This document shows positions 20,281 to 28,813 of a DNA stretch of 64,000 nt, piece by piece. The notes beneath the pieces were generated by a model. The model saw only the letters and a list, made by a program, of their open reading frames with translations. It was not told where the DNA came from and did not search any database. How positions within the stretch are numbered: position 1 is the stretch's first letter; each line of letters opens with the position of its first letter. Both the position numbers and the translations under genes were made by a program. Origin of the DNA: Pelagomonas calceolata (taxonomy: Eukaryota; Sar; Pelagophyceae; Pelagomonadales; Pelagomonadaceae); NCBI GenBank assembly GCA_918797485.1, contig CAKKNE010000002.1, positions 2,260,501 through 2,324,500 on the forward strand, in the 5' to 3' direction.

Positions 20281-20626
20281 TGAGATAGCTCTTTCCTCGT
20301 TCTTTTTCTACGATCGCCGAGCGATATCAGTTGCACACTACGAATTGCTGTGATAGCGTATCCTTACGCGGTGTGACGAAGGTATGACTCCGCTGTGTGT
20401 CGACAGTGGCGCATGATGAGGTGCTGGCTGATTGGCCAGTCAACGAAACCACGACTCCGTCCGCGAAGTAGATTACTCTGGCTGACGTCGCACAGGCCCA
20501 AGCGGACTCGCGGCTTTTTCTGCTAGCTAACAGCGCGACGCGCGCTAAAAGGCACTCATACAAAACAGACTAACTCGCTGCTAGCTAACTAGCGCGACGC
20601 GCGCGAAAGGCACTCATACAAAACAA
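20281..20626. other. Intergenic region with a tandem duplication
   Basis: 346 bp between two minus-strand genes. The half next to the SDR gene contains two adjacent near-copies (20523-20568 and 20581-20625) of GCTAGCTAAC...GCGCGACGCGCGC...GGCACTCATACAAAAC. No gene. Confidence 0.6.
20523..20625. repeat. Tandem duplication, unit about 57 bp
   Basis: Two copies share GCTAGCTAAC, the palindrome-like GCGCGACGCGCGC and GGCACTCATACAAAAC with only a few differences. It sits at the 3' end of the SDR gene. Confidence 0.8.
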
Positions 20627-21502
20627 CTAACTGGAGAGGGGCAAACACGCGCTCCCCACGGCCGTGAACCCGCCGTCGACGGCGAGGTCCTGGCCGTGGA
20701 CCATCTTGCACTCGTCCGACAGGAGGAACAGGACGGCGTCGGCGACGTCGGAGGGCTCGGGGAATCGTCCCAACGGGATGCGTCCGAGCATCGGCGCCGA
20801 TTTAGCTGGATCCGCCCACGCCTGGCGGCCCATGTCCGTCATGGTGACGGTGGGGCTCACGGCGTTGACGCGGACGCCGAGCAGACCGAGCTCCAACGCC
20901 ATGCAGCGCGTCAGCTGATTCAAGGCGCCTTTGGACGAGCAGTAGGCCGCCCGGTGGGGCATGGCCCAGCGCCCCGACGGCACGGACGAGATATTCACCA
21001 CCGCTCTTCCACTTGGAGACGGGTTCGCCGCCCAGAGTTTGGCGACAGCCTGCGTCAGGAACATGGGACCGCGCACGTTCGTCGCGTAATGCGCGTCCCA
21101 GTCCTCCGGCGTCACCTCCAGAAACGGCGTCGGCCGCGCCACTCCCGCGCAGTTCACGACCAGATCAATACGCCCGAAGGCGTCCCACGCCGTCTTGACG
21201 CCCTCGCGGCACGCTTGCGCGTCGGCTACGTCTAGGGCGAAGCCGCTGAAGGAGTCCTTGAAGCTGTTGTTCAGCTCCGCGAGCGATTCCACCGAGCGCG
21301 CCACGCCAAAGACGCGGCAGCCCTCCTCGACGAGCTGGACGCAGACCTGTCTTCCTATTCCCCTACTCGCGCCGGTGACCAGCGCTACTTTGCCGTCGAA
21401 GCGCCTGGCGTCGACCTGGCTGGCCGAGCTGGACTGCTGGAGCATCCTGACTGTGAACAGTGTTTGCTCTGTAGTCGTCCAAAAAAGACCGCTTTTAAGC
21501 AC
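20627..21502 (-). CDS. Short-chain dehydrogenase/reductase (DCXR-like)
   Basis: Classical SDR with the cofactor loop TGASRGIG, NCAG (VNCAGVA), the catalytic Ser in NISSV, and YCSSK for Tyr and Lys. The segment RCMALELGLLGVRVNAVSPT and the C-terminal VHGQDLAVDGGF are family standard. Similarity in layout to L-xylulose/carbonyl reductases is my reading; the substrate is not known. Two starts are possible: the Met at 21502 or the Met at 21445 (MLQQSSSASQ). The second gives a length of about 272, nearer the usual 250. Confidence 0.85.
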   Translation of the reverse strand: MLKSGLFWTTTEQTLFTVRMLQQSSSASQVDARRFDGKVALVTGASRGIGRQVCVQLVEEGCRVFGVARSVESLAELNNSFKDSFSGFALDVADAQACREGVKTAWDAFGRIDLVVNCAGVARPTPFLEVTPEDWDAHYATNVRGPMFLTQAVAKLWAANPSPSGRAVVNISSVPSGRWAMPHRAAYCSSKGALNQLTRCMALELGLLGVRVNAVSPTVTMTDMGRQAWADPAKSAPMLGRIPLGRFPEPSDVADAVLFLLSDECKMVHGQDLAVDGGFTAVGSACLPLSS

Positions 21503-21808
21503 GGCTGAAATACAAAATAGTCACAGACTGGGCGGGGAAAGTACAATGTCCCGCGTAGGGTAAGTCTTTGCCCAAAATAATCGATAGCGTCAGTAACACA
21601 CTAGGTTAGCAACAAGCTTTTACCTGGGCCAGCCAATCACCAGTCCTGGGAAACGCTTAGGCCCTTTTTTGGGCGTCTATGCATTGGGGCTAGAGTTTGC
21701 GGCCTGCTCTTACGATTTTAACAGCTACTACCACCAGAGAGCACGCCGTAACAAAAGCTTGCATCGGCAGCGTTGCAGAAAAAGATGCAGCAATAGCACA
21801 GGGCACGC
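21503..21808. other. Divergent intergenic region SDR / exonuclease
   Basis: 306 bp without a recognisable gene. A weak ACACACTAGGTTAGC near 21596 resembles half of the CTAG motif. Confidence 0.4.
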
Positions 21809-23539
21809 ATGCGCCTGATGCGCCTCGGCCGCCTGCTCTCGTTCATGTCGTCGCGTGCGAGGGTGCTCCCACCAGCCTCGCTCACGGCCGCGATCGAGTC
21901 GCTGCCGGCGGCGCCGGAGAGCGTGGCGGCGCTGGCAAGGGTGCGGGCCGCGCTCGACGACGACGACGGCATCGACGCGGACGAGCAGCTGGCCGCCGCG
22001 GCCGCGGCGGCCGCGACGGCGCTGGAGCGGGCGGCGCACCGCCACGGCAAGCGCGGCTGGACGACGCTGCGCGACGCCGCGCGGCCGGCGGCCGCCTCAC
22101 CTGCGGCGGCCTGCGGGCTGGGGGCCGCGCTCGCGCTGTGGCGCGACCGGCGGCAGAACACGACGGCGCCGCACGGCGATGCCGCGCCCTCGCGGGCGGC
22201 GGCGGCGGCGCTGTTCGCGAGCGTCGACGCGCCGCTCGCCGGCGCGGGGCCCGTCGTCGACGCGCTGCTGCCGCACAAGCCGGACCTGAAGATCGTCGCC
22301 GGCTTCGCGCGGAGCGCGCGGTGCGACGTGGAACCCGCCAGGGCGGCGGCGGCCGTGCGGCGCGAGGTGCTGAGCACAGACCCGCCGCCGCCGCGCGACG
22401 CGATCGGGGGCGCGCTGGCGCTCGCCGCGGAGGTCGGCGCCTGGGACGCCGCGTGCCCGCCGGCCGCGCTCGTGACCGTCGCGGCGGAGGCCGGGCTCTG
22501 GGCCGCGGCCGAGGGCCTCGTCAAGGCGGCGCGCGACCGCGGCGACGCCGGCGCCGCGCCGGCGGCGGAGACGCTCGTCGACGCCTGCCTCGAGCGCGGC
22601 CTGCACCGCCAGGCCGACACGCACGCGTCGCAGTTCTCCGACCTCTGCGGCGCGGGGCGCCTCGTCGAGGCGCGCCTGCGCCACGGCGAGGACACTATCC
22701 GCAAGGTCGTGAAAAAACAACAATTCCAGCTCGTGGAAAAGGTCGTGGCGGGCGTCGACCGGGCCGCGCGGCAGAATAAAGACGTGGAGGCGCGGCGGCG
22801 CGTCCGCGCCGTCGCGCTCGAGGTGCTCGCGGAAGCGTCGGAGCGGGCGCTCGCGCGGGACCTGCGCAACACGTGGGCGGCGCGGGACGGCGTCGAGGTG
22901 GACCTGGGCTTCGCCGACACGGGCGACCTGGCGGTGCTGGACGCGGCGGCGCGGCGGGCCAAGTACGTGCAGTGGGACGAGGTCCTGCCGGCGGTGCCGG
23001 AACTTATTGACGACGCGACGCGCCTCGACGCCGCGGTCGACGAGTTGGGCGCCGGGCCGCGGGCCTTCGACGTGGAGTGGTCCGACAGGGCGGGCGCCGC
23101 GCTTTTGCAGCTCGCGACGAAGGAGGGCGCCGTCATCCTCGACGTGCCGCGGCTCTGCGCGTCGCGCGAGGGCTGCGCGGCGCTGCGGCGCGCGTTCCGG
23201 GGCGCGCCGCTGCTGGGCTTCGGCTGCTCGCAGGACCTCGCGCGGCTCCGCGCGACGCCGGCGGCCGCGCCGTGGGTCGACGCCGACCAGGAGGTCTACG
23301 ACCTGCAGACGGCCCTGACGCAGAAGCGGGGCGGGCCCGGCCTCGCGGCCGCGGCGAAGGCGTACCTGGGCAAGGCCCTCGACAAGTCGCAGCAGTGCTC
23401 CGACTGGGACGCGCGGCCCCTCTCCGAGGCGCAGCGCGCATACGCGGCGCTGGACGCCGTCGCCGTCTTGCTGATCCACGAGAAGCTCCGGAGCGTCGAC
23501 GACGCCATCGAGAAGCTCCGGCGGATCCCGCCGAGGTAG
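21809..23539 (+). CDS. Mut7/EXD3-like DEDDy 3'-5' exonuclease
   Basis: 576 residues: an Ala-rich helical N-terminal half of unknown role, then an RNase D-like fold. Exo I is FDVEW (about 415), Exo II is LLGFGCSQDLARL (about 470), and Exo III is YAALDAVAVLLI (about 547-558), a DEDDy set with the Tyr and Asp in place. DLQTAL, then LGKALDKSQQCSDWDARPLSEAQ, is the typical link before Exo III. The animal relatives act on RNA (nematode mut-7 in small-RNA silencing). The substrate here is unknown. It converges on the CDK gene 35 bp away. Confidence 0.85.
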   Translation: MRLMRLGRLLSFMSSRARVLPPASLTAAIESLPAAPESVAALARVRAALDDDDGIDADEQLAAAAAAAATALERAAHRHGKRGWTTLRDAARPAAASPAAACGLGAALALWRDRRQNTTAPHGDAAPSRAAAAALFASVDAPLAGAGPVVDALLPHKPDLKIVAGFARSARCDVEPARAAAAVRREVLSTDPPPPRDAIGGALALAAEVGAWDAACPPAALVTVAAEAGLWAAAEGLVKAARDRGDAGAAPAAETLVDACLERGLHRQADTHASQFSDLCGAGRLVEARLRHGEDTIRKVVKKQQFQLVEKVVAGVDRAARQNKDVEARRRVRAVALEVLAEASERALARDLRNTWAARDGVEVDLGFADTGDLAVLDAAARRAKYVQWDEVLPAVPELIDDATRLDAAVDELGAGPRAFDVEWSDRAGAALLQLATKEGAVILDVPRLCASREGCAALRRAFRGAPLLGFGCSQDLARLRATPAAAPWVDADQEVYDLQTALTQKRGGPGLAAAAKAYLGKALDKSQQCSDWDARPLSEAQRAYAALDAVAVLLIHEKLRSVDDAIEKLRRIPPR

Positions 23540-23574
23540 GTAGCACATTAAATTAGTTAAAAATCTCCCCGGAG

Positions 23575-24826
23575 TCAGCCGAGGCCCTCCCAGCCGCCCC
23601 GGTTCCAGTCCTCCTCGTCGGAGTCGACCTGGGCGCTCCGTTTGGCGTCGCAGGCGGCCGCCGTCGAAAGGGCGAGCGTCGCGAGGTCGACGCGCGGCGC
23701 GTCCGGCCCCTCGAAGAAGCGCGCCCCGAGCGCCTCCGCCGCCGTCGCGCGCCGCGTCGGCTCGAGCACGAGGATGGTCCCTATCAGCTCGAGCGCCGCC
23801 GCGTCGGCCCGCGGGCAGACCTCGGCGAGCGGGAGGGGCTCCATGGCCTTGAAGCAGATCTTCGGAAAGTCCGGCGTCGCCGCGGCGGACGGGAACCGCT
23901 CGGCCGTTGGCGAGCCCATCTTTTTGAAGACGACGAGGAGCTGCTCGATGTCGCTGCGGCCCTCGAAGAGCACGTAGGCGTGCAGGATTTCCGCCAGGAC
24001 GACGCCGACGGCCCAGAGGTCGATGGCCGTCGTGTACGAGCGCGCGCCGAAGAGCAGCTCGGGGCTCCGGTACCACCGCGTGCTGATCTGGTGCGAGAAG
24101 TCGCTTTTTTCACCCTCCTTTGCGACGAGGGGCCGCGCCTGGCCGAAGTCGCCGACCTTGAGGACGCCGGCGTCCGTGATCATGAGGTTGCTCGGCTTGA
24201 CGTCGCGGTGGCAGAGGGCCCGGGCGTGGATTTCGCCTGCGCGCGGACGGACGGCGTGAGTTGTTCGCCCTCCACGCCGTCGACGCGGACCGGTGGTCAA
24301 TCAGGGACGCGGGCCACGGACGCAGCCCCAGCAGCGCCATGCGCGTCCAGGCCCGCGCGACGGGCGCGTCGAGGGGCGCCTTGCGCACGTCCATGACGCT
24401 CTTGAGGTCCGTCGCGCAGAACTCGAGGACGATCGCGATGTTCGGCCCGCGCGGGAAGTGCGCCACGTACTGCGTCACGTGCTCGACGCCGACGAGCTCC
24501 CGCAGGCACCAGATCTCCCTGAGTAAGCCCTTGGGGACGCTCTCGCCGTCGTCGCGCTCCGCGCCCGGCACGCCCGACAGCCGTGCGAGCTTGACCGCCA
24601 CGCGCGCCTGCGTCAGCCGGCAGAAGCCCTCGTGGACGTCGCCGAAGGCGCCGCCGCCCACGTTCCTTCGTAGTTCAAAGCGCCGCTTGTCCGGCAGGTC
24701 GCCGATGCCGCTGCCGGGGACTTCGGGCGCCTCGCCGCAGCCCTCGAGGATGTCCTCCTGGAGGGCCGGGCTGTGGTCCTCGGCGTAGGTCTCGCTCTTG
24801 CAGTCGTCGTCCGCGAGGCTACTCAT
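23575..24826 (-). CDS. Cyclin-dependent-kinase-like Ser/Thr kinase
   Basis: Exons 24826-24322 and 24236-23575 (388 residues) joined across an 85-bp intron. Visible motifs: Gly-rich loop GGGAFGDV, VAVK lysine, the C-helix region ESVPKGLLREIWCL in place of PSTAIRE, HRDVKPSN, VGDFGQA (DFG), the activation segment end TRWYRSPELL, and DLWAVGVVLAEI. The RWYRSPE segment is CMGC-type, and the C-helix resembles CDK20 (CCRK), which acts in cilia; that placement is tentative. The intron removes a gap between LLGL and EIHARALCHRD exactly where other kinases are continuous. Confidence 0.85.
24237..24321 (-). mobile_element. Degenerate introner-like intron, 85 bp
   Basis: GT-AG intron in the kinase (donor GTCCGTGG, acceptor CGCGCGCAG), phase 1. 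It keeps the family core (plus-strand CCTCCACGCCGTCGACGCGG) but no clear TIRs and no target duplication, so it looks like an old, decayed copy. Confidence 0.55.
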
Positions 24827-25574
24827 CGCACACTGCTCAATTACTCTGTGGGCCTCTCACTCTGTGCTACTCACGTTTGCGCACGCCTTGCAGAGCACGC
24901 GACAGCGGCAGGCGTGCGGCAAAATGCTTTTTCTTCACTCTTAGGCCGCACTTGGCCTTTAGAACTGCTCCTATGGCCCCTATGGCCCCAAAAGGTAAAT
25001 AGAGCCAAATCGCGCGTTTTTTTTTTGCAAATTAACGGGTTTCTTTCGCGAAAAAAAATCAGTGCATTACGCACTAGCCCCATCACCCCATCTCAAAAGT
25101 CAAGACGATAGCACACCTGTGGCCCCCACCCCACGCCCGCAGCGTAGCACCTGCGAGAGGCTGGCTTATGACCTGCCAGAGGGACGGATGCTAGAATGGA
25201 CTTCACTCGGTCTCAGACTAAGCAATTTTCCTAGTTTTTGTTTAGGCTTGTGGCATGGGCCTGTCTGCACCTCTGGTGCCGGACTTGTGGCGGGAGGGCT
25301 GGGTCACGCGCCGTCGCAAGCTGGGATAGGGGGTGCTCTCCAAGCCAAAGGGCGCGGAGTCGCTCTCGACAAAAGAGCCTCTGCGCGGCCCAAATTGCCA
25401 TTGCACGAGCCAACGCCACAGCGCCCTCAACTTCATCAATTTACTGTGCCGCCCGCGCCAGAAACGCGGCGCTTCGCGCAGCATTTCCCAGCGATTACAG
25501 GATTTTAGGCGGGCCCGCCACAGCCGCCAAAAGTAGCCAAAACGCTAGCAAACCCTCCCGAAAAAAAACTCAAA
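24827..25574. other. Divergent intergenic region CDK / RCC1 gene
   Basis: 748 bp, the longest divergent spacer, with homopolymer T and A runs around 25017-25060 and 25560-25570. Only short, unlikely ORFs. No RNA gene seen. Confidence 0.5.
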
Positions 25575-27938
25575 ATGGCCGACAACAACAACGACGACCG
25601 CCGCCGGCGCCACCTGCGCCGCGCCCTCAAGCAGGCCGCGCAAGCGGCGCCGGGCGGCCGGCGTTCGAACGAGGGGCCGGCCGAGGGCCCCGGCAGCCGC
25701 ACCCGGAGCCGCTCGGCGAGCGTCACGGACGACCAGAGCCGCTCGGCGAGCGTCGCGGACGAGCCCGCGCCGGCGGGCGAGCCCGCGTGCTTCCAGGTCC
25801 TCGAGAACGCGTCGGGCGTCGCCGCCGAGGTCGCCGCCGCCGCCGACGCGGCGAGCCTCGCGCAGCTCGGCGCCTCGTCCATGCGCGCGCGGGCCGCGGC
25901 CCTCGGCGCCTCGGCCCAGCTCGCGCGGCGGCGCCACGGCGTCGCGCTGCCCGAGATCGCGTGGACGACGGACGTCGCGCGCGACGGCCTCGCCCAGCGG
26001 CGCGTGGCCCTCGCGACGGGCGCGCCGGCGCCCGACGAGACGCCGCTGGAGCTCCTCCGGTTCCTCGAGGCGCGCGACGCGGCCGAGCAGCGCAAGGGCA
26101 AGATCTTCGCCGCCTTCTCGGCGCGGCACGCGGTCTTCGTCGACGGGCGGGGCGCGGCCTTCGCCTGCGGGCGCGCCGAGGACGGCCGCTGCGGCCTCGC
26201 GACGCCGGCCCTGGATCGGTGCGAGGCGGGCGGGTCCGGCGCGCTGCTCTCGCCGACGCCGCTGCGCATCGACGCGCGCGCCGCCTTCGAGCGCGGGGCC
26301 TCGCCGCCCGCGTCGCCGCCGCCGCGCGCGGCCGCGGCGCCGCCGTCGCCGCCGCCCGAGCCCGCGTCGCCGCGGCGCAAGGCGCGCCGCGGCGCCGACG
26401 GCCGCCCGGCCGAGGCGACGCCGACCTGGGGCCCGACGCCGCCGGCGCGCGGCGCCGCGGGCCGCGCCGGCGCGCTCGCGCCGCCCAAGCTCCGCGGCAG
26501 CGCGACGTACCGCGTCGACGTCGAGGACGCGGCGCCGCGGCGCCTCACCGCCGGCGCGCGCCGCTCGCCGCCGCGGCGCAAGACGCGCGCGCGCCGCCCG
26601 GCCGAGGTCACGGTGGAGCACGAGGACCGCGTCGTGGCCGTCGCCGCGGGCGCGGGCCACTCGATCGTGCTCAGCGCCGCGGGCGTGGCGTCCTGCTGCG
26701 GCCGCGGCGCGCCGCGGTCGCCGGCGCCGGCCCTCGCGCTCTCCTTCGACGACCTCGGCGGCTCGGACGACGACAGCGACGAGTCGGACGTGTCCTCCGT
26801 CTCGGACTCGGCCTCGTCCGGCGACGAGGCGCCGGCCCGCGCCTGGGTCGGCCGCACGCGGTCCGCGCGCGGCCGCGCGCCCATGAAGCGCGCGCGCAGC
26901 GCCGGGCGCTCGCCCTCGTCGGCGCGGTCGTCGCTCGCGTGGGCCGCGCCCGTCGCGGCCGTGCCCCGGGCCCTGGGCCTCGGCCCGCGCACGCGCATCG
27001 TCGTCGTCTCGGCCACGGCGAACCACGCCCTCTTCGTCACGGCGGGCGGCCGCGCGCTCTCGTCGGGCGTCGGCGCGTTCGGCCGCCTCGGCCACGGCGA
27101 CGAGGCCGACGCGCCGGCGCCGCGCCCCGTGCGCGCGCTGCGGCACGTGCGCGTCGTCGCGGCCGCGGCCGGCGCGGCGCACTCGCTCTTCGCGGCGGCG
27201 GGCGGCGACGTCTACGCGTGCGGCCAGGGCGAGGACGGGCGCCTCGGCCTCGGCCGGCCGCGCGACGAGGACCTTGGCGACGACGCGTCGTCCGACGACG
27301 CGACGACGCGCCTCCGTAGGGCGCCGCCGCGCCGCGCGTCGTCGGGCCGGCGCGCGCCGCCGCCCTCGGTCCTGCCGCGCGGCCGGACGGCGGACCGCGG
27401 CGGCGACGTGCTGGCCCCGCGCCGCCTGGCCCGCGTCGGCGGCGCGCGGGGCGTGCGCGACGTCGTCGCCGGCGCGCACCACTCGCTCCTCGTGACGCAC
27501 GCGGGCGGCGTGCTCTCGTGCGGCCACAACGCGGCCGGCCAGCTCGGCCACGGCTCGCAGCGGTCCTTCGCCCCGGAGCGCGTGCCCTTCCCGGGCGACG
27601 ACCGCACGGTCATCGTCGGCGCCGCCGCGGGCTACGCGCACAGCCTCTTCGTCGACGCGACCGGCCGCGCGTTCGCCTGCGGCTCGAACGCGCGCGGCGC
27701 GCTCGGCCTCGGCGACCACGTGGACTCGGCCTACCGCCCGGCGCGGACGCCGCCGCCCGGCTCGCGGGCCGCGCGCGCGCTCGGCGCCGTCGCGCGCGTC
27801 GCCGCGGGCGGCGCGTCGTCGGCCTTCCGTGCCGCCGCGGGCGACGGCGTCTTCGTCGTCGGCGCGAACACGGACGGCCAGCTCGGCCTGGGCCACTTCT
27901 CCGACGTCTACGTGCCGACGGCGCGCCCGCGGCTCTGA
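25575..27938 (+). CDS. RCC1-repeat protein
   Basis: 787 residues with a set of RCC1 beta-propeller blades: GAGHSIVLSAAG (about 357), ATANHALFVTAGGRALSSG...FGRLGHG (about 478), GAAHSLFAAAGGDVYACGQGEDGRLGLG (about 535-562), GAHHSLLVTHAGGVLSCG..GQLGHG (about 635), YAHSLFVDATGRAFACGSN (about 685) and GDGVFVVGANTDGQLGLGHF (about 755). Disordered, Arg/Pro- and acid-rich linkers separate them, notably at 225-350 and 395-450. The N-terminal 130 residues contain an RSRSASVTDD-type duplicated motif. It may be a GEF-like or a ubiquitin-ligase-associated protein; the specific role cannot be told. GC is extreme (long antisense ORFs here are artefacts). Confidence 0.85.
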   Translation: MADNNNDDRRRRHLRRALKQAAQAAPGGRRSNEGPAEGPGSRTRSRSASVTDDQSRSASVADEPAPAGEPACFQVLENASGVAAEVAAAADAASLAQLGASSMRARAAALGASAQLARRRHGVALPEIAWTTDVARDGLAQRRVALATGAPAPDETPLELLRFLEARDAAEQRKGKIFAAFSARHAVFVDGRGAAFACGRAEDGRCGLATPALDRCEAGGSGALLSPTPLRIDARAAFERGASPPASPPPRAAAAPPSPPPEPASPRRKARRGADGRPAEATPTWGPTPPARGAAGRAGALAPPKLRGSATYRVDVEDAAPRRLTAGARRSPPRRKTRARRPAEVTVEHEDRVVAVAAGAGHSIVLSAAGVASCCGRGAPRSPAPALALSFDDLGGSDDDSDESDVSSVSDSASSGDEAPARAWVGRTRSARGRAPMKRARSAGRSPSSARSSLAWAAPVAAVPRALGLGPRTRIVVVSATANHALFVTAGGRALSSGVGAFGRLGHGDEADAPAPRPVRALRHVRVVAAAAGAAHSLFAAAGGDVYACGQGEDGRLGLGRPRDEDLGDDASSDDATTRLRRAPPRRASSGRRAPPPSVLPRGRTADRGGDVLAPRRLARVGGARGVRDVVAGAHHSLLVTHAGGVLSCGHNAAGQLGHGSQRSFAPERVPFPGDDRTVIVGAAAGYAHSLFVDATGRAFACGSNARGALGLGDHVDSAYRPARTPPPGSRAARALGAVARVAAGGASSAFRAAAGDGVFVVGANTDGQLGLGHFSDVYVPTARPRL

Positions 27939-28015
27939 CCCCGCTCTCCTCTTGTTAGCGCCCCCACCCGGCTGCCACCGCCTAAGAGACTACTACGCAG
28001 TTCCCCATCAATGGT

Positions 28016-28534
28016 CTACTTCGACTGCGAACTCCTTATGAGCGCTGGGGAGAGAGGAAACGACACGCGGGGTAAGAGGACGATGTGGGGGTGAACAGTG
28101 CAGGAGGAACATGACGGCCCTGAAGAAGACCGTTCGGACCCGGAGGGGCGTGGAGCCCACGGGCCGGCCCGCCCGACGTGAGGTCGAGCTGGGGAAGGAG
28201 AGCACGAACGAACTCGTCCATCGGTCGGCTCGGCCGCGAGGAAGATCGCGAGCGCCTCCGTCTGCGCGGCCGGGGCCGTCGGGTCCCGCACGACCGGTTG
28301 CCGCGGCCGCGCTCGTGAGCACGTGTGAACGACGCTATGATTTCCGCGGCGCTGCTCTTGGCAGCACGCGACGCACGTCGGCTCGAACGGGAGCGGCGCG
28401 CGCGCTACGTCGGTCAGGATGTCGGCCATGCCCCAGGCCCGGCCTTCGCTGCTGGGCCCCCGCTCCACCCGGAAGGTGCAGCCGGTCCAGTCGTCGCGCG
28501 CCTCGTTCTTGTGGTTGTTCTCGTCCGTCGCCAT
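28016..28534 (-). pseudogene. Broken second copy of the five-exon small gene
   Basis: Exon 1 (MATDENNHKN to MADILTD) and its upstream region are intact and nearly identical to copy 1. The last exon's LDEFVRALLP and SSYPACRF parts are also present. Exons 2-4 are absent, replaced by 186 bp of unrelated sequence, and the reading frame of the last exon no longer matches that of copy 1 after any obvious splice. It could still be expressed as a short variant. Confidence 0.5.
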
Positions 28535-28750
28535 GGTCCTCTGCGCCGCGCTTGCGCCGTAGACGGCCGCCGCCCCAGATCGTTCTGCGCTCTGCGATTT
28601 TTTTGATTCGCAAAGGGGCCTGGCGCCCCCCGGCCGGGTCCGCGGCGCGGGCGCGGCCCGGGAGGGCTCGGGGGCCTTGGGGGAGGCAATACTACGAAGT
28701 TTCTAGTCGCCGGAGGCGTCGGGGACCCGTCAACGCGCACGCGCGGGCGG
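28021..28750. repeat. Dispersed repeat, copy 2
   Basis: Blocks 28021-28220 and 28407-28750 match copy 1 at 3449-3648 and 4231-4570. See copy 1. Confidence 0.8.
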
Positions 28751-28813
28751 CGGCCCCAAACCCATTACACGGCTCCATCGCCGCGACAGACGTCCGGCGC
28801 GCCAGGAAACAAA

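Noticed and set aside
22097-27896. Long antisense ORFs opposite the exonuclease and RCC1 genes
   Set aside because: They are GC-driven shadows, rich in Arg/Ala/Pro without any domain, on the strand opposite well-supported genes.
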